NCBI GenBank assembly: GCA_033063855.1
Contig: CP093831.1
Span: 27,342,001-27,406,000 of the forward strand
Length of the DNA: 64,000 bases
Source of the DNA: Smittia aterrima
Taxonomy: Eukaryota; Arthropoda; Insecta; Diptera; Chironomidae
Direction: 5' to 3'
In this document: positions 12,143 to 21,484 of the stretch, piece after piece
Numbering within the stretch: the first letter of the stretch is position 1
Layout of the letters: every line of letters begins with the position of its first letter
The notes under the pieces: generated by a model
Told to the model about the DNA's origin: nothing
Database searches by the model: none
Seen by the model: only the letters and a program-made list of their open reading frames with translations
Position numbers and translations under genes: made by a program

Positions 12143-12642
12143 AATGAACTTTTTAATTGCGAGTAATAAAATCTGATAATAAATAAATTTGATTTTCTTA
12201 TCTTGATCAGATGGAAACTGCTCTTTGCTGTCATATTTGTTTTTGTAAGTTTTCTGCTTGTTAGATGTCGAGCAAAAAAATCTGGAGACATTATTGAATG
12301 ACTGGAACAATAAAATTCTAGGAGGAAGGCCTATGAATCCTATTTATCATTTAGAAAAAGGTTGAAAGGATTGCAAATTTTCATTTGACTTCAATAAAAG
12401 ACTTAAAATTTACATCGGTTCATAAAAAGGCGTTTTTCATGATCCGCACTAAAGAAAACCAAACTGAATTGTTCGTTAATTAGGTTTCAGTCTGAATCGT
12501 TCAGGTAAAAATAAAAGGAACATTTCGACAACTCGACTCATTTCTTTCTCTACATTCGATAAGGTAAGACACGCTCTCTTGAAGGTTCTAAAAATATTTT
12601 TATTTATTTCAATTCCATTTTGTTTTTAGATAAAATTTAACA
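12143..12642 (+). promoter_or_regulatory. Lipase 2 3' flank, repeat copy A and F-box 1 leader
   Basis: From about 12290 this stretch is homologous to 15190-15470 and 19490-19705. It begins with a short remnant of F-box coding sequence (WNNKILGGRP-like) and runs to the leader of the F-box gene. A 5' UTR exon ends at 12563 (donor GTAAGA), followed by a 66-base intron ending at 12629. The F-box ATG is 13 bases further on. The A-rich element near 12507 may serve as a weak TATA box. Confidence 0.6.
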
Positions 12643-14013
12643 ATGGGAAATTCAGTAACGATCTCAAAAAAGAAGTCATCGCAGGAAACAACAGATCCTT
12701 TGGTTTACTTCTCTCGTTTCATTGACATTCCTGAAATGATTCTTCAGCACTTAAGTGGCAAAGAAATAGTAAAAGTTTCCGAAGTCAGTCCAAATTGGTA
12801 CAACTGCATCGCATCATCGAGAGGTCTAATGGAAAACGTTAAAATTTTTTTCAATGGCGAACGTGAGTTAAAACAAGAAGATTGTGAATTGTTAAAGAAT
12901 AGTTCGAGAAAATATCAGAGCATTGAAGTCCATCGTCAAGCCAACTCTCAAGACGGAGATATTCTCTGGGCCATGACTAGAGACATCAACGTCGACTTCA
13001 TCACCAATTCGGAGCTTGATTTCTTTCTGAGTAAAGCTCGCGACTGGAAAAGCGTTTCAATCAAAGAAACACTTTTTAGCCGAAAAATCGATTTGTGGGA
13101 ATTTCTCTCATCAATCAAATCATCAGTTGAAAGCTTTTCTGTCATCAAGAGATCCCGTGATGGAGTGCTATTTTCTTCTGATGATAATTCTCTATATAGA
13201 GCTGAGTCTCCAGATTTTGAATTCCCTTCTTTCGAACCTTTAGAGTTCCCAAAATTAAAACATTTGAAAATGCATTTCCGTGACTTTTACCTCGGTGGCA
13301 AAGTTTACGCTCAATTTTTCAAAAATTCTGTTGAAATCGAAAAATTTGATTTTAATGTTCATTGTCTTCCAATTTCCATGGACAGTGCTGTAACAAAAAT
13401 GCTTAAAAATTCCAAGAAGCTAACAAGTTTGACGCTTAAATCAAGTCCAAGGGAAATTTTTAAAGACGAATGTTGGGAACAATTTCAATTCAAGCTCAAA
13501 AGTTTAACGATTGGTGCTGTAGATGATCGCCAACTTGGCATCAATTTTCGGGGTTTCCTTGAAGCACAAATTGATCATCTCGAAGAGCTTACGGTTGATA
13601 TTGGCTACGACAGAGAAATGTTTGACAAGATCATGAGAATGCCGAAGCTGAAAAGTCTTTGCCTTAGAAATTTTGAAGTTTTTTCGAAGGACGAAGTTCC
13701 AATTGCAATTTCTTCGTCGATCACTCATCTCAAATTTGTCGAATTTGGTAAACCTGAAACTCTTAAGTTTTTGTTGAAATCAATGCCAAACGTTAAAAGC
13801 CTAAGCATTGACAGAATTAACAAAGAAATCGTTCAAACTTTATTTGAAATTGATAGAAAATATGAAGAATTGAAAGTTGTCCGTTTGAATGATGTTGAGG
13901 AAGGCGATTTGGAATCATTATTGATTGACGAGAATAAGAAAGTCTTTGTAGAGAGTTGTGAAAATTTTTATATTTTTATGCTCCCGTTTGAATTAAATTA
14001 TGAAGAGCTGTAA
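12643..14013 (+). CDS. F-box protein with degenerate LRR-like C-terminus (copy 1)
   Basis: Single coding exon, 456 residues. An F-box spans about residues 24-70 (IDIPEMILQHLSG, then VSPNWYNCIA), the motif that binds Skp1 in SCF ubiquitin ligases. The remainder has irregular leucine-rich strands (KLKHLKMHF, KLTSLTLKS, KLKSLCLRNFEVF), as expected of a substrate-binding LRR solenoid. A role as an SCF substrate receptor in nucleus or cytosol follows from the family; the target is unknown. The paralogue at 19793 is highly similar but has a different C-terminus. The gene has a non-coding first exon and one intron in its leader. Lineage-specific tandem duplication is evident. Confidence 0.85.
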   Translation: MGNSVTISKKKSSQETTDPLVYFSRFIDIPEMILQHLSGKEIVKVSEVSPNWYNCIASSRGLMENVKIFFNGERELKQEDCELLKNSSRKYQSIEVHRQANSQDGDILWAMTRDINVDFITNSELDFFLSKARDWKSVSIKETLFSRKIDLWEFLSSIKSSVESFSVIKRSRDGVLFSSDDNSLYRAESPDFEFPSFEPLEFPKLKHLKMHFRDFYLGGKVYAQFFKNSVEIEKFDFNVHCLPISMDSAVTKMLKNSKKLTSLTLKSSPREIFKDECWEQFQFKLKSLTIGAVDDRQLGINFRGFLEAQIDHLEELTVDIGYDREMFDKIMRMPKLKSLCLRNFEVFSKDEVPIAISSSITHLKFVEFGKPETLKFLLKSMPNVKSLSIDRINKEIVQTLFEIDRKYEELKVVRLNDVEEGDLESLLIDENKKVFVESCENFYIFMLPFELNYEEL

Positions 14014-14654
14014 ATTTTTTAAAAAATAAAAGAAATATTTCGAAAACTACTCATTTTTAGGGTTTTTTATCCAAAGGATGCCCGCTTTGTCCGTCGTCCG
14101 TGATTGAGATAACTCGCGAACGCGATGAGTTCGCGAATTAAATTCTTCACCAGTCGATAGAGAATTTTAATTAGTTAAACTTTTGAGGAATCTTAGCTAG
14201 CTCCTTAGAATCGGGCCCACGGGCCCAAAACCTGTAATCTCCATACAAAAAGTCGATTTTTGCTTGTGATTCGATTTTCTCGAGAACGGGCTAACTCTTT
14301 CCGATGTTTGCCGTTTGGTTCTATTTACAGATAAAACAAAAACCTCCTTAGATGGACTTGATAGCTCAAGTTATTTGGGCCTGGGATTTGGTGAGCTCTA
14401 TACAAATTTTTCGATTTTTTCAGATTTCTTAACATTTTTGCTGACACTTCTTCACAAGAAATGTTTAGTGTGCTGAAACTAATGCTTGGATCTGACCAGA
14501 TATGAGTCCACCTTCGACCAGCGCCAAGTAAAACTTTTTTTCCTTTGACATTTCGACTATGACGTGTTTACATAAAGTGGGCAACTGAATAAAGGAAACA
14601 ATCTCAGAAAATCCAAGTTCCACACATTGATTCCATTTCTGATAAGTTAAGATA
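14014..14654. repeat. Interspersed-repeat-like DNA between F-box units
   Basis: No gene. It contains an 8-base inverted repeat (TCGCGAAC 14114-14121 / GTTCGCGA 14129-14136) and a pair of GGGCCC palindromes (14213-14218, 14221-14226). A segment at about 14268-14345 resembles 14758-14830 and 19050-19120 in diverged form: a TTTTCTCG-GAAC core followed by a TTCG-rich stretch. This looks like an old mobile-element fragment, but no transposase or terminal repeat was identified. Confidence 0.45.
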
Positions 14655-15470
14655 GTAAAGTTCTACCCCTTGTAAACAGTCCAATGAATGAAAAACCCTA
14701 CAGTAAGTAACTGCTATTGCAACTTGGTTTTTTGAGCCGGTTTGTCGTCGTCGTCGTCTGTGATCGAATTTTCTCGGGAACCAGGACAGCCAGCGACTTT
14801 CGGTTTTCGCCATTCGGTTTGGGTGGTGAGTGTGACCAGTGAATTCTGAGACAGAGACAGACAGTGAAATAGACGGACAAACGGACAGAAAGAAAATTGA
14901 CATTTCTTGAGAATGGGAGCAGCTAGAGACATCTGATTTGGACCGATCGTTCACAAGTAACTTGAACAAGTGGGAAATGGAAGACGTGACACTCTAAGGA
15001 GATAAGCCTCAAAGTTAGTTTGTTATCATTCTGCTGTTCCACTTTTTTACATTCGATAAGGTAAAACTGTTTTCTCATTTGATTAAAATTTACAACGAAA
15101 TATTCAGCAACGTTTCATTGGCATTCCGAAAATGGCTCTTCAGCATCTCAGCGGCAAAGATTTGACGAAGAATTCCGAAGTCCGTCCAAATTGGAACAAT
15201 AAAATTGTAGGAGGAAGGCCTACGAATCCTATTTATCATTTAGAAAAAGGTTGAAAGGATTGACACTCTACTGAAATTTCATTTAAACTTCAATAAAAGA
15301 CATAAAATTTACATCTGTTCAAAAGGCGTTTTTTTATAATCCGCAATTTAGAAAATCAGGCAGAATAATTCGTTAATCCTGGATTTAGCTTGAATCGTTC
15401 AGGTAAAAATAAAAGGAACACTTCGACAACTCGACTCATTTCTTTCTCTACATTCGATAAGGTAAGATCT
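14655..15470 (+). repeat. Segmental duplication, unit B, 5' module
   Basis: Collinear with 18919-19705. Both carry the same upstream segment, a leader-like stretch ending in a GATAAGGTAA donor, an F-box fragment, and then the GGAGGAAGGCCTA block that leads to a second donor. Unit C lacks a stretch present here after the GGAGGAAGGCCTA block. In unit B the module is joined at about 15470 directly to F-box C-terminal coding sequence. Confidence 0.75.
15107..15200 (+). pseudogene. F-box fragment (unit B)
   Basis: About 30 codons of F-box, starting right after an AG acceptor: RFIGIPKMALQHLSGKDL, then homology to VSPNWNN. Conserved F-box Ser and Trp codons remain, but no F-box gene continues downstream. 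It is a relic of a former exon duplicated with its unit. Confidence 0.65.
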
Positions 15471-15654
15471 TATTTGAAATTGATAGAAAATATGAAGAAT
15501 TGAAAGTTGTCCGCTTAGTCTGCTTGACAGATGTTGAGGAAAATGATTTAAAATTTTTATTGATTGACGAGAACAAGAAAGTCGTTGTCGAGTGTGATGA
15601 CAATTATCAAAATAGGGTGGCCTCGTTTCAGGCATTTCTATTCCCCAATAACTG
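15470..15654 (+). pseudogene. F-box gene C-terminal fragment fused to a leader donor
   Basis: Encodes the last roughly 60 codons of the F-box family (LFEIDRKYEELKV onward), closest to the end of the gene at 19793. The sequence jumps from the leader-intron donor (CGATAAGGTAAG, to about 15468) straight into this C-terminal segment, so the start codon, F-box and most LRRs are deleted. The stop TAG of the paralogue reads CAG here and the frame ends a little later at TGA (15652-15654). Confidence 0.7.
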
Positions 15655-15771
15655 AAGCACCGTAAATTTTTTGAAAAATAAAAGGAACATTTCGAAAACT
15701 TGACTCGTTTTCTTTTTATCTTTCGATAAGTTAAATCTCTTTTCTCTTTTAATAAAATGCAACGATCGCGG

Positions 15772-15925
15772 ATAACAAGTCATCGCAGAAAACAACAGAT
15801 CCTTTGGTTGACTTCTCTCGTTTTCTTGGCATTGCTGAGATGATTCTTCGGCATCTCAGCGGCAAAAATTTAAGGAAGATTTTTGAAGTCAATCTCAACT
15901 CAAACTTTTTAAATAATTAATATAT
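15772..15925 (+). pseudogene. F-box N-terminal fragment
   Basis: Matches the first 50 or so codons of the F-box genes (SSQKTTDPLVDFSRFLGI onward) and ends in LNSNFLNN-like sequence before the frame is lost. A sister fragment sits at 21241. In both units it lies just past the 3' end of the minus-strand NACHT-gene sequence, so it was part of the duplicated block. Confidence 0.65.
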
Positions 15926-16009
15926 TTAATATTTTTATCAGTAACAATTCAACTTGAGGTAGATCGAGAAAATTTTCAGAGCAAGGTTTTTTAGAGCTGG
16001 TCCTTACAC

Positions 16010-16735
16010 TTTCGGTTTAATATTTTCAAACTTCTGTCAAATTTTATTCAATAAATTGCATAAATATCTTGTCAAAGAATTTTTTTCTCTAATAGTTTCT
16101 CATAAAGAGTTTTTCCGTTCTCATTTGTTTTCATCAATATCTTCTTCTGAGTCGGAACATCAAAGAGTTCTTGAATAAGAGACCAAAGAGCTTTTAACGT
16201 TGCAACATGTTCTACAGAAATAAACCTGACAGGACTCAGCATGTCCCTCATTTTCTCTTCTCCAAGAGTTTTCATGTACAAATCTTTGATCGCGATAAAT
16301 GTTTCAGGATCATTATTAAGCGTGGCACAGTCGAATGAATTATCTCCATCTGCGTCTTCTTCCATCAAAAGCTTTTCTTTTTCTTCGTTTGTTAGACCTT
16401 CAGTTAGAAGGCTCCAGAAAGAAATAAAAATTTCGCTCTTACGCAATTGTGCTTTAATCATTAGCGGAGTCGATCCATGACTATCTAGTTTCTTGATTAG
16501 AATTTGGAAATCAATTTCGCCAAGAATTTTTCGAAGCAACTTCCACAATTTTTCGGCTTCTGGCACACAAATAAAGATTTCTTTTAATTCTTTCGTGTTT
16601 GCATTGACCGAACAAGGAAGATGTCCGTGAAATCTGAATAAATTTGAATAATCTTTCTTGGAGTTTCCGGAGGTCGACTCGTGTGTCAAACAACTTGATA
16701 GCAGTCCTTGCGTCACAGAGTAATCACAAATTGTG
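16010..16735 (-). pseudogene. Truncated duplicate of the NACHT gene 3' end
   Basis: An open stretch from 16716 to 16072 encodes about 214 residues homologous to roughly residues 1540-1710 of the product at 21485-26719: KLWKLLRKIL, GSTPLMIKA, FDCATLNNDPETF and TLKALWSLIQE are shared. There is no in-frame ATG at its start, an internal deletion of about 13 codons after MRDML, and a frame break after EKK. Further homology continues out of frame to about 16010. Zincin and NACHT domains are absent, so it is a decayed duplicate. Confidence 0.75.
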
Positions 16736-16882
16736 TTTTACCAAAACAAATAAAAATAGAATTTCTTTATTGAATCATCTCATCGCCCGACGACAAGTAA
16801 TTTGTGATAAGAAATTCAAGATTTAAATTCATGAGATTTGCATTCGCAGCTTCAGTTTGGTCTGAACCTTTAATTAGAGAAC

Positions 16883-18379
16883 ATGGAGCTCTTCAAATAT
16901 TTGCTGATTATTTGCTGCCTTTGCGGATACGTCGAGAGCTTTCAACTGGAATGTGTGTTTATGTACCAAAGGTGTAATGTGGAAAAACTGAAAGTTCTTG
17001 AAAACGACGTCGCCGTTACCTCAGTTTCGGGACCTACCGATGTCGAAAGAAACGTAACCATATTGTTTTGGATAGATCAAGAGGTTGAAACTGAAATTGT
17101 TCCTACAAAAGTTTGTGATTTCTTTCAAAACTTGATACATTTCTACATTTTTGGCGACAAAATTAAACGAATTAATCGAGCAGTCTTCACAAACTGCAAG
17201 AAAGTGATCAGAGTTTATATCATCTACACTTCTTTGACAACATTACCTGAAGATCTCTTTATGGATTTGATCTCATTAGAGAGAATCTACATTGAGAACA
17301 ACAAATTAGTTTCGTTACCAGCTGATTTGTTACTGAACAATAAGAAATTGACTCTTTTATATGCACGAAATAATAAATTACACACAATCGACACTGTTCT
17401 GCCCTCAACATTGACAGAAGTTACCTTTCGTAATAACACTTGTATCGACAAGGCTTTTCCTTACGACATCTCAGATTTTGAAGTTTTCAAAAACGAAGTT
17501 GCCTCCAAATGCGCCAGTTCAATGGCCAAAGAAAAGACGAGAACTATTGAAAGTGGAAAAGTCGCTTTGGATACAACCACAGAGCAGCTGAAGGCCACGA
17601 TCGAAAGCATGAAAATTGTATTGACAGAGAAAGAGACAAACGTCAGTGAACTTGAAGAGAAACTTGTCGTTTCTAGTGAGAGCAACAAACTTTTACAAGA
17701 AAATCTCGAGAAAATGGAGGCATCGCTTCGATCACAGGCTATCGCGTTTAACAAAACTTTAGCAGAAAACAAAAAGGAAATTGAGAATTTGAAACAAAAT
17801 AAGGAAACTTGCGAGAGTGAAAAAGTTGCTTTAGTCACCAACATAATGCAAAAGAATTCAACCATCGAAAATTTAGGGATTGAGATCGAAGCTTTAAAGA
17901 AGAACAACACTCAAGAGTTAACGAACTTGGTAAACACATTAACAGAGAAAGAAACAAACGCCAGCAAACTTGAAGAGCAACTTTTCAATTGTAATCAGAA
18001 CAACAAACTTTTACAAGCAAATCTTACGCGAAACGACAATTTTAAATTCAACGAAACAAATGCGTCACTTGAAAAATGTTTAAAGGATCTGTCGACGTTT
18101 AATGAACTCAATGAGGAAACTGGGATATTGAAGAAGAAAAAGGAAACGTTTGAAAGAGAGAACCTTGTTTTGTCAACAAACATCACTCAACTCATGTCGA
18201 CGATAGAGAATCTGAAAAATGAAATTGAAGAGCTACAGACTGACAACGCCGCCAATGGAATGGAGAAAAGCGCAGAATGGTTGAGTCTCGAGTCTGAAAA
18301 CAAAAGATTAAAATCAAACTACGAGGATTTGATGAGAAATATGGCAAATCTAATGAAACCACAATCACCTGTCGCTTAA
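16883..18379 (+). CDS. Secreted leucine-rich-repeat plus coiled-coil protein (LRIM/APL1-like architecture)
   Basis: Single exon, 498 residues. A signal peptide covers about 1-19. An N-terminal Cys-containing cap follows (C24, C31, C88, C115). A few short LRRs lie at about 110-185 (TLPEDLFMDLISLERIYI, NNKLVSLPADLL, NNKLHTID), closed by a Cys pair near 197 and 220. Residues 225-490 are long heptad-type coiled coil with repeated TEKETN(V/A)S and ESEKVAL-like phrases, many predicted N-glycosylation sites and no membrane anchor. The architecture (signal, LRR, Cys, coiled coil) is that of dipteran secreted immune LRR proteins such as mosquito LRIM1/APL1, but orthology is not shown. The gene is inserted between the duplicated units, where the NACHT-gene copy is truncated. 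Confidence 0.75.
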   Translation: MELFKYLLIICCLCGYVESFQLECVFMYQRCNVEKLKVLENDVAVTSVSGPTDVERNVTILFWIDQEVETEIVPTKVCDFFQNLIHFYIFGDKIKRINRAVFTNCKKVIRVYIIYTSLTTLPEDLFMDLISLERIYIENNKLVSLPADLLLNNKKLTLLYARNNKLHTIDTVLPSTLTEVTFRNNTCIDKAFPYDISDFEVFKNEVASKCASSMAKEKTRTIESGKVALDTTTEQLKATIESMKIVLTEKETNVSELEEKLVVSSESNKLLQENLEKMEASLRSQAIAFNKTLAENKKEIENLKQNKETCESEKVALVTNIMQKNSTIENLGIEIEALKKNNTQELTNLVNTLTEKETNASKLEEQLFNCNQNNKLLQANLTRNDNFKFNETNASLEKCLKDLSTFNELNEETGILKKKKETFERENLVLSTNITQLMSTIENLKNEIEELQTDNAANGMEKSAEWLSLESENKRLKSNYEDLMRNMANLMKPQSPVA

Positions 18380-18918
18380 CAATTGATATTAAGAATAGCA
18401 GCCTGAGGCGCCAGGACCTCCTTACTTAGTCGTCTCGGATGCAGCGAGTCCACCTCATGCAGAGAAAACACTTTTATTTCACATTTCTGTCATAGCTTTC
18501 AAATCGCAACGCAAAATAAAAAACATTTCTATTTAAAAATTTATTCGAAGATTTGATTATCTTTCTTGGAATTTCCAGATTGCGACTCGTGCAAGCAATG
18601 ATAAGAGTCTTAATGTTTCAAGTAATTGTGTAAGTATTTGTCTGTAGGCAATTAAAATTGACATGAGAGAAGAAAAAATAAAATTCCTTTGATTAAGCAA
18701 TGCCCGGTCGGTCGCAATACGCAACAAGCCCCGAAGTACATTTGTCATCTTTATCAAATGTCAAATCTTCGATGTTTACCGTTATTCCAGCTGCCGAAAT
18801 TTATATAATAATATATGAGACTGCTTCTTTGAGAATTTTTTGCATTTCACGGAAACGATCGACGGGTTTCTGACCAGTCCTGATGACCACATTGGATTCA
18901 TTTCTGACCAGTAAACCA
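18380..18918. other. Intergenic DNA with a short NACHT-unit relic
   Basis: No gene seen. 18540-18620 resembles 16632-16735 (ATCTTTCTTGGA, TTTCC and CGACTCGTG blocks in order). The duplicated segment therefore seems to resume here on the other side of the LRR gene. Confidence 0.45.
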
Positions 18919-19705
18919 AGTAAAGTCTCCCCCCATGTAAACAGTCCAACGAATGAAAAACCCTACAGTAAGTTCGTTACGAACTGCTTCTGCCACTTGG
19001 CTTTTTGAGGCTTTTTCTTTGATAGGATGTGGCCGGTTTGTCGTCGTCGTCTTTGATCAGATTTTCTCGGGAACCAAGACAGCTAGCGACTTCGGGTTTT
19101 CGTCATTCGCTTTGGGTGGTGAATGTGTCCAAAGAATTCGGAGACAGATTCGGACAGATGAATAGACGGACAGAGGACAGAAAGGAAATTGACATTTCTT
19201 GAGAACGAAAGCAGCAAGAAACTTCCGGTTTAGACCAATCGTTTACAAGTAACTTGTACAAGTGGAAAATGGAAGACGTGACACTCTAAGGAGATAAGCC
19301 TCAAAGTAACTTTGTTCTCATTCTGCTGTTCCACTTGTTTACATTCAATAAGGTAAAACTGTTTTCTCATTTGATTGAAATTTCAAATTTGCAACGAAAT
19401 ATTCAGCAACGTTTCATTGATATTCCGAAAATGGTTCTTCAGCATCTCAGCGGCAAAGATTTGACGAAGATTTCCGAAGTCAGTCCAAATTGGAACAATA
19501 AAATTTTAGGAGGAAGGCCTACGAATCCTATAAAAGACTTAAAATTTACATCGGTTCATAAAAAGGCGTTTGCGGGGATGACCCGCACTAAAGAAAACCA
19601 AACTGAATTGTTCGTTAATTAGGATTCAGCTTGAATCGTTCAGGTAAAAATAAAAGGAACACTTCGACAACTCGACTCATTTCTTTCTCTACATTCGATA
19701 AGGTA
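18919..19705 (+). repeat. Segmental duplication, unit C, 5' module
   Basis: Collinear partner of 14655-15470, from the GTAAACAGTCCAA block through the GATAAGGTAAG donor. Relative to unit B it has a deletion inside the GGAGGAAGGCCTA block. Unlike unit B it continues into an intact F-box gene. Confidence 0.75.
19407..19622 (+). pseudogene. Truncated F-box open frame (unit C)
   Basis: Begins after an ATTCAG acceptor and encodes QQRFIDIPKMVLQHLSG, then an F-box Trp region, then about 40 unrelated residues before TAA. Only the F-box is present, with no LRR part. It could be transcribed as a short F-box-only product through the upstream leader donor near 19353, but a decayed copy is more likely. 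Confidence 0.5.
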
Positions 19706-19792
19706 AGACACGCTCTCTTGAAAGTTCTAAAAATATTTTTATTTATTTCAATTTAATTTATATAATATTTTGTTTTTAGATAAAAATTTACA

Positions 19793-21172
19793 ATGGAAAA
19801 TTCAGCAACGATCTCAAAAAAGAAGTCATCGCAGGAAACAACAGATCCTTTGGCATTCTTCTCTCGTTTCATTGACATTCCTGAGATGATTCTTCAACAT
19901 CTCAGCGGCAAAGAGTTGATAAAAGTTTCCGAAGTCAGTCCAAATTGGTACAACTGCATCGCTTTATCGAGAGATCTAATGGAAAAGATAAAAATTGTTT
20001 TCGATGGCAAACGTGAACTGAAACAAGAAGATTGTGAATTGTTAAAGAAAAGTTCGAGAAAATATCAGAGCATTGAAGTCAATCGTCAAGACAACTCTCA
20101 ATACAGAAGGTTTCTCTTGGCTATGTTTAGAGTCACCAACCTCGACTTCATCACCAATTCGGAGCTTGATTTCTTTCTGAGTAAAGCTCGCGACTGGAAA
20201 AGCGTTTCAATCGACGAAACATGTTTTAGACGAAAAATCGATTTGTGGAAATTTCTCTCATCAATCAAATCATCAGTTGAAAGCTTTTCTGTCATCAGGA
20301 GAATCCATTGTGGAGCTGGTGGAATCCCATTTCCTTCCGACAATGATTCTCTACATTTCGTTGAGAATTTTTCTAGAGGTTCTCTAGATTTTGAATTCCC
20401 ATCTTTCGAACCTTTAGAGTTCCCAAAATTAAAACATTTGAAAATGCATTTCAGTCAATTTTTGTTCGATGGCAAAGTTTACGCTCAATTTTTCCAAAAT
20501 TCTGTTGAAATCGAAGAATTTGATCTGAATGTTTATTATAATCAAATTTCCATCGACAGTGCTGTAACAAAAATGCTTGAAAACTCCAAGAAGCTAACAA
20601 GTTTGACGCTTAAATCAAATCCAAGTGAAATTTTTAAAGACGAATGTTGGGAACAATTTCAATTCAAGCTCAAAAGTTTAACGATTGGTGCTGAAGATGA
20701 TCGCCAACTTGGCATCAACTTTCGGCGATTCCTTGAAGCACAAATTGATCATCTCGAAGAGCTAACGGTTGACATTGTCAACGACAGAGAAATGTTTGAC
20801 AAGATCATGAGAATGCCGAAGCTAAAAAGTCTTTGCCTTAGAAATTTTGAAGTTTTTTCACGGGACGAAGTTCCAAATGCAATTTCTTCGTCGATCACTC
20901 ATCTCAAATTTGTCGATCCGGGTAAACCTGAAACTCTTAAGTTTTTGTTGAAATCAATGCCAAACGTTAAAAGTCTTCACATTGAGAGAATTGATAGAAA
21001 AATCTTTCAAACTTTATTAGAAATTGATAGAAAATATGAAGAATTGAAAGTTGACTTATTGTGCTTGAATGATGTTGAGGAAGACGATTTAAAATTGTTA
21101 TTGATTGACGAGAATAAGAAAGTCGTTGTCGAGTGTGATAACAATTATCAAAATAGGGTGGCCTCGTTTTAG
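19793..21172 (+). CDS. F-box protein with degenerate LRR-like C-terminus (copy 2)
   Basis: 459 residues in one coding exon, paralogue of the gene at 12643. The leader intron is 19703-19779 and the ATG lies 14 bases after the acceptor. The F-box is at about 24-70 and the same leucine-rich strands follow. Substitutions cluster in a loop around residues 160-200 and at the C-terminus (ends RVASF), while the F-box is conserved. Inferred role: Skp1-linked substrate receptor, target unknown. The differing ends of the two paralogues trace to a stop in this copy (TAG at 21170-21172) that is CAG in the unit B fragment. Confidence 0.85.
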   Translation: MENSATISKKKSSQETTDPLAFFSRFIDIPEMILQHLSGKELIKVSEVSPNWYNCIALSRDLMEKIKIVFDGKRELKQEDCELLKKSSRKYQSIEVNRQDNSQYRRFLLAMFRVTNLDFITNSELDFFLSKARDWKSVSIDETCFRRKIDLWKFLSSIKSSVESFSVIRRIHCGAGGIPFPSDNDSLHFVENFSRGSLDFEFPSFEPLEFPKLKHLKMHFSQFLFDGKVYAQFFQNSVEIEEFDLNVYYNQISIDSAVTKMLENSKKLTSLTLKSNPSEIFKDECWEQFQFKLKSLTIGAEDDRQLGINFRRFLEAQIDHLEELTVDIVNDREMFDKIMRMPKLKSLCLRNFEVFSRDEVPNAISSSITHLKFVDPGKPETLKFLLKSMPNVKSLHIERIDRKIFQTLLEIDRKYEELKVDLLCLNDVEEDDLKLLLIDENKKVVVECDNNYQNRVASF

Positions 21173-21240
21173 GCATTTCTATTCCCCAATAACTGAAGCA
21201 CTGTAAATTTTTTGAAAAATAAAAGATAAAAAACTCTTAT

Positions 21241-21437
21241 TTGATAAAAAAAACAACGATCGTGAATAACAAGTCATCGCAGGAAACAACAGATCCTTTG
21301 GTTGACTTCTCTCGTTTTCTTGGCATTCCTGAAATGATTCATTGGCATCTCAGCGGGAAAGATTTGACGAAGATTTCCGAAGTCAGTCTCAACTCAAACT
21401 TTTTAAATATTTATTATAATTATTGTTTTCATCAGTA
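21241..21437 (+). pseudogene. F-box N-terminal fragment (unit C)
   Basis: Sister of 15772-15925: about 55 codons of the family N-terminus (SSQETTDPLVDFSRFLGI onward) ending in LNSNFLNIYYNY and a stop. There is no proper ATG; the upstream TTG is not expected to start translation. It lies tail-to-tail with the NACHT gene, whose stop is about 50 bases away. Confidence 0.6.
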
Positions 21438-21484
21438 ACTATATAACTTGAGGTAGTTCGAGATAATTTTCAGAGCTAGGATTT

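Noticed and set aside
11462..12310. 282-codon open frame on the minus strand
   Set aside because: Antisense to lipase 2 exon 3, which has a clear triad and splice sites; the reverse frame is Ser-rich nonsense with no family resemblance.
14604..14969. Overlapping small minus-strand frames
   Set aside because: They lie in the duplicated non-coding module; the copy at 18919-19300 does not preserve them.
17461..17910. 149-codon minus-strand frame
   Set aside because: Antisense shadow of the coiled-coil part of the LRR gene, low complexity in composition.
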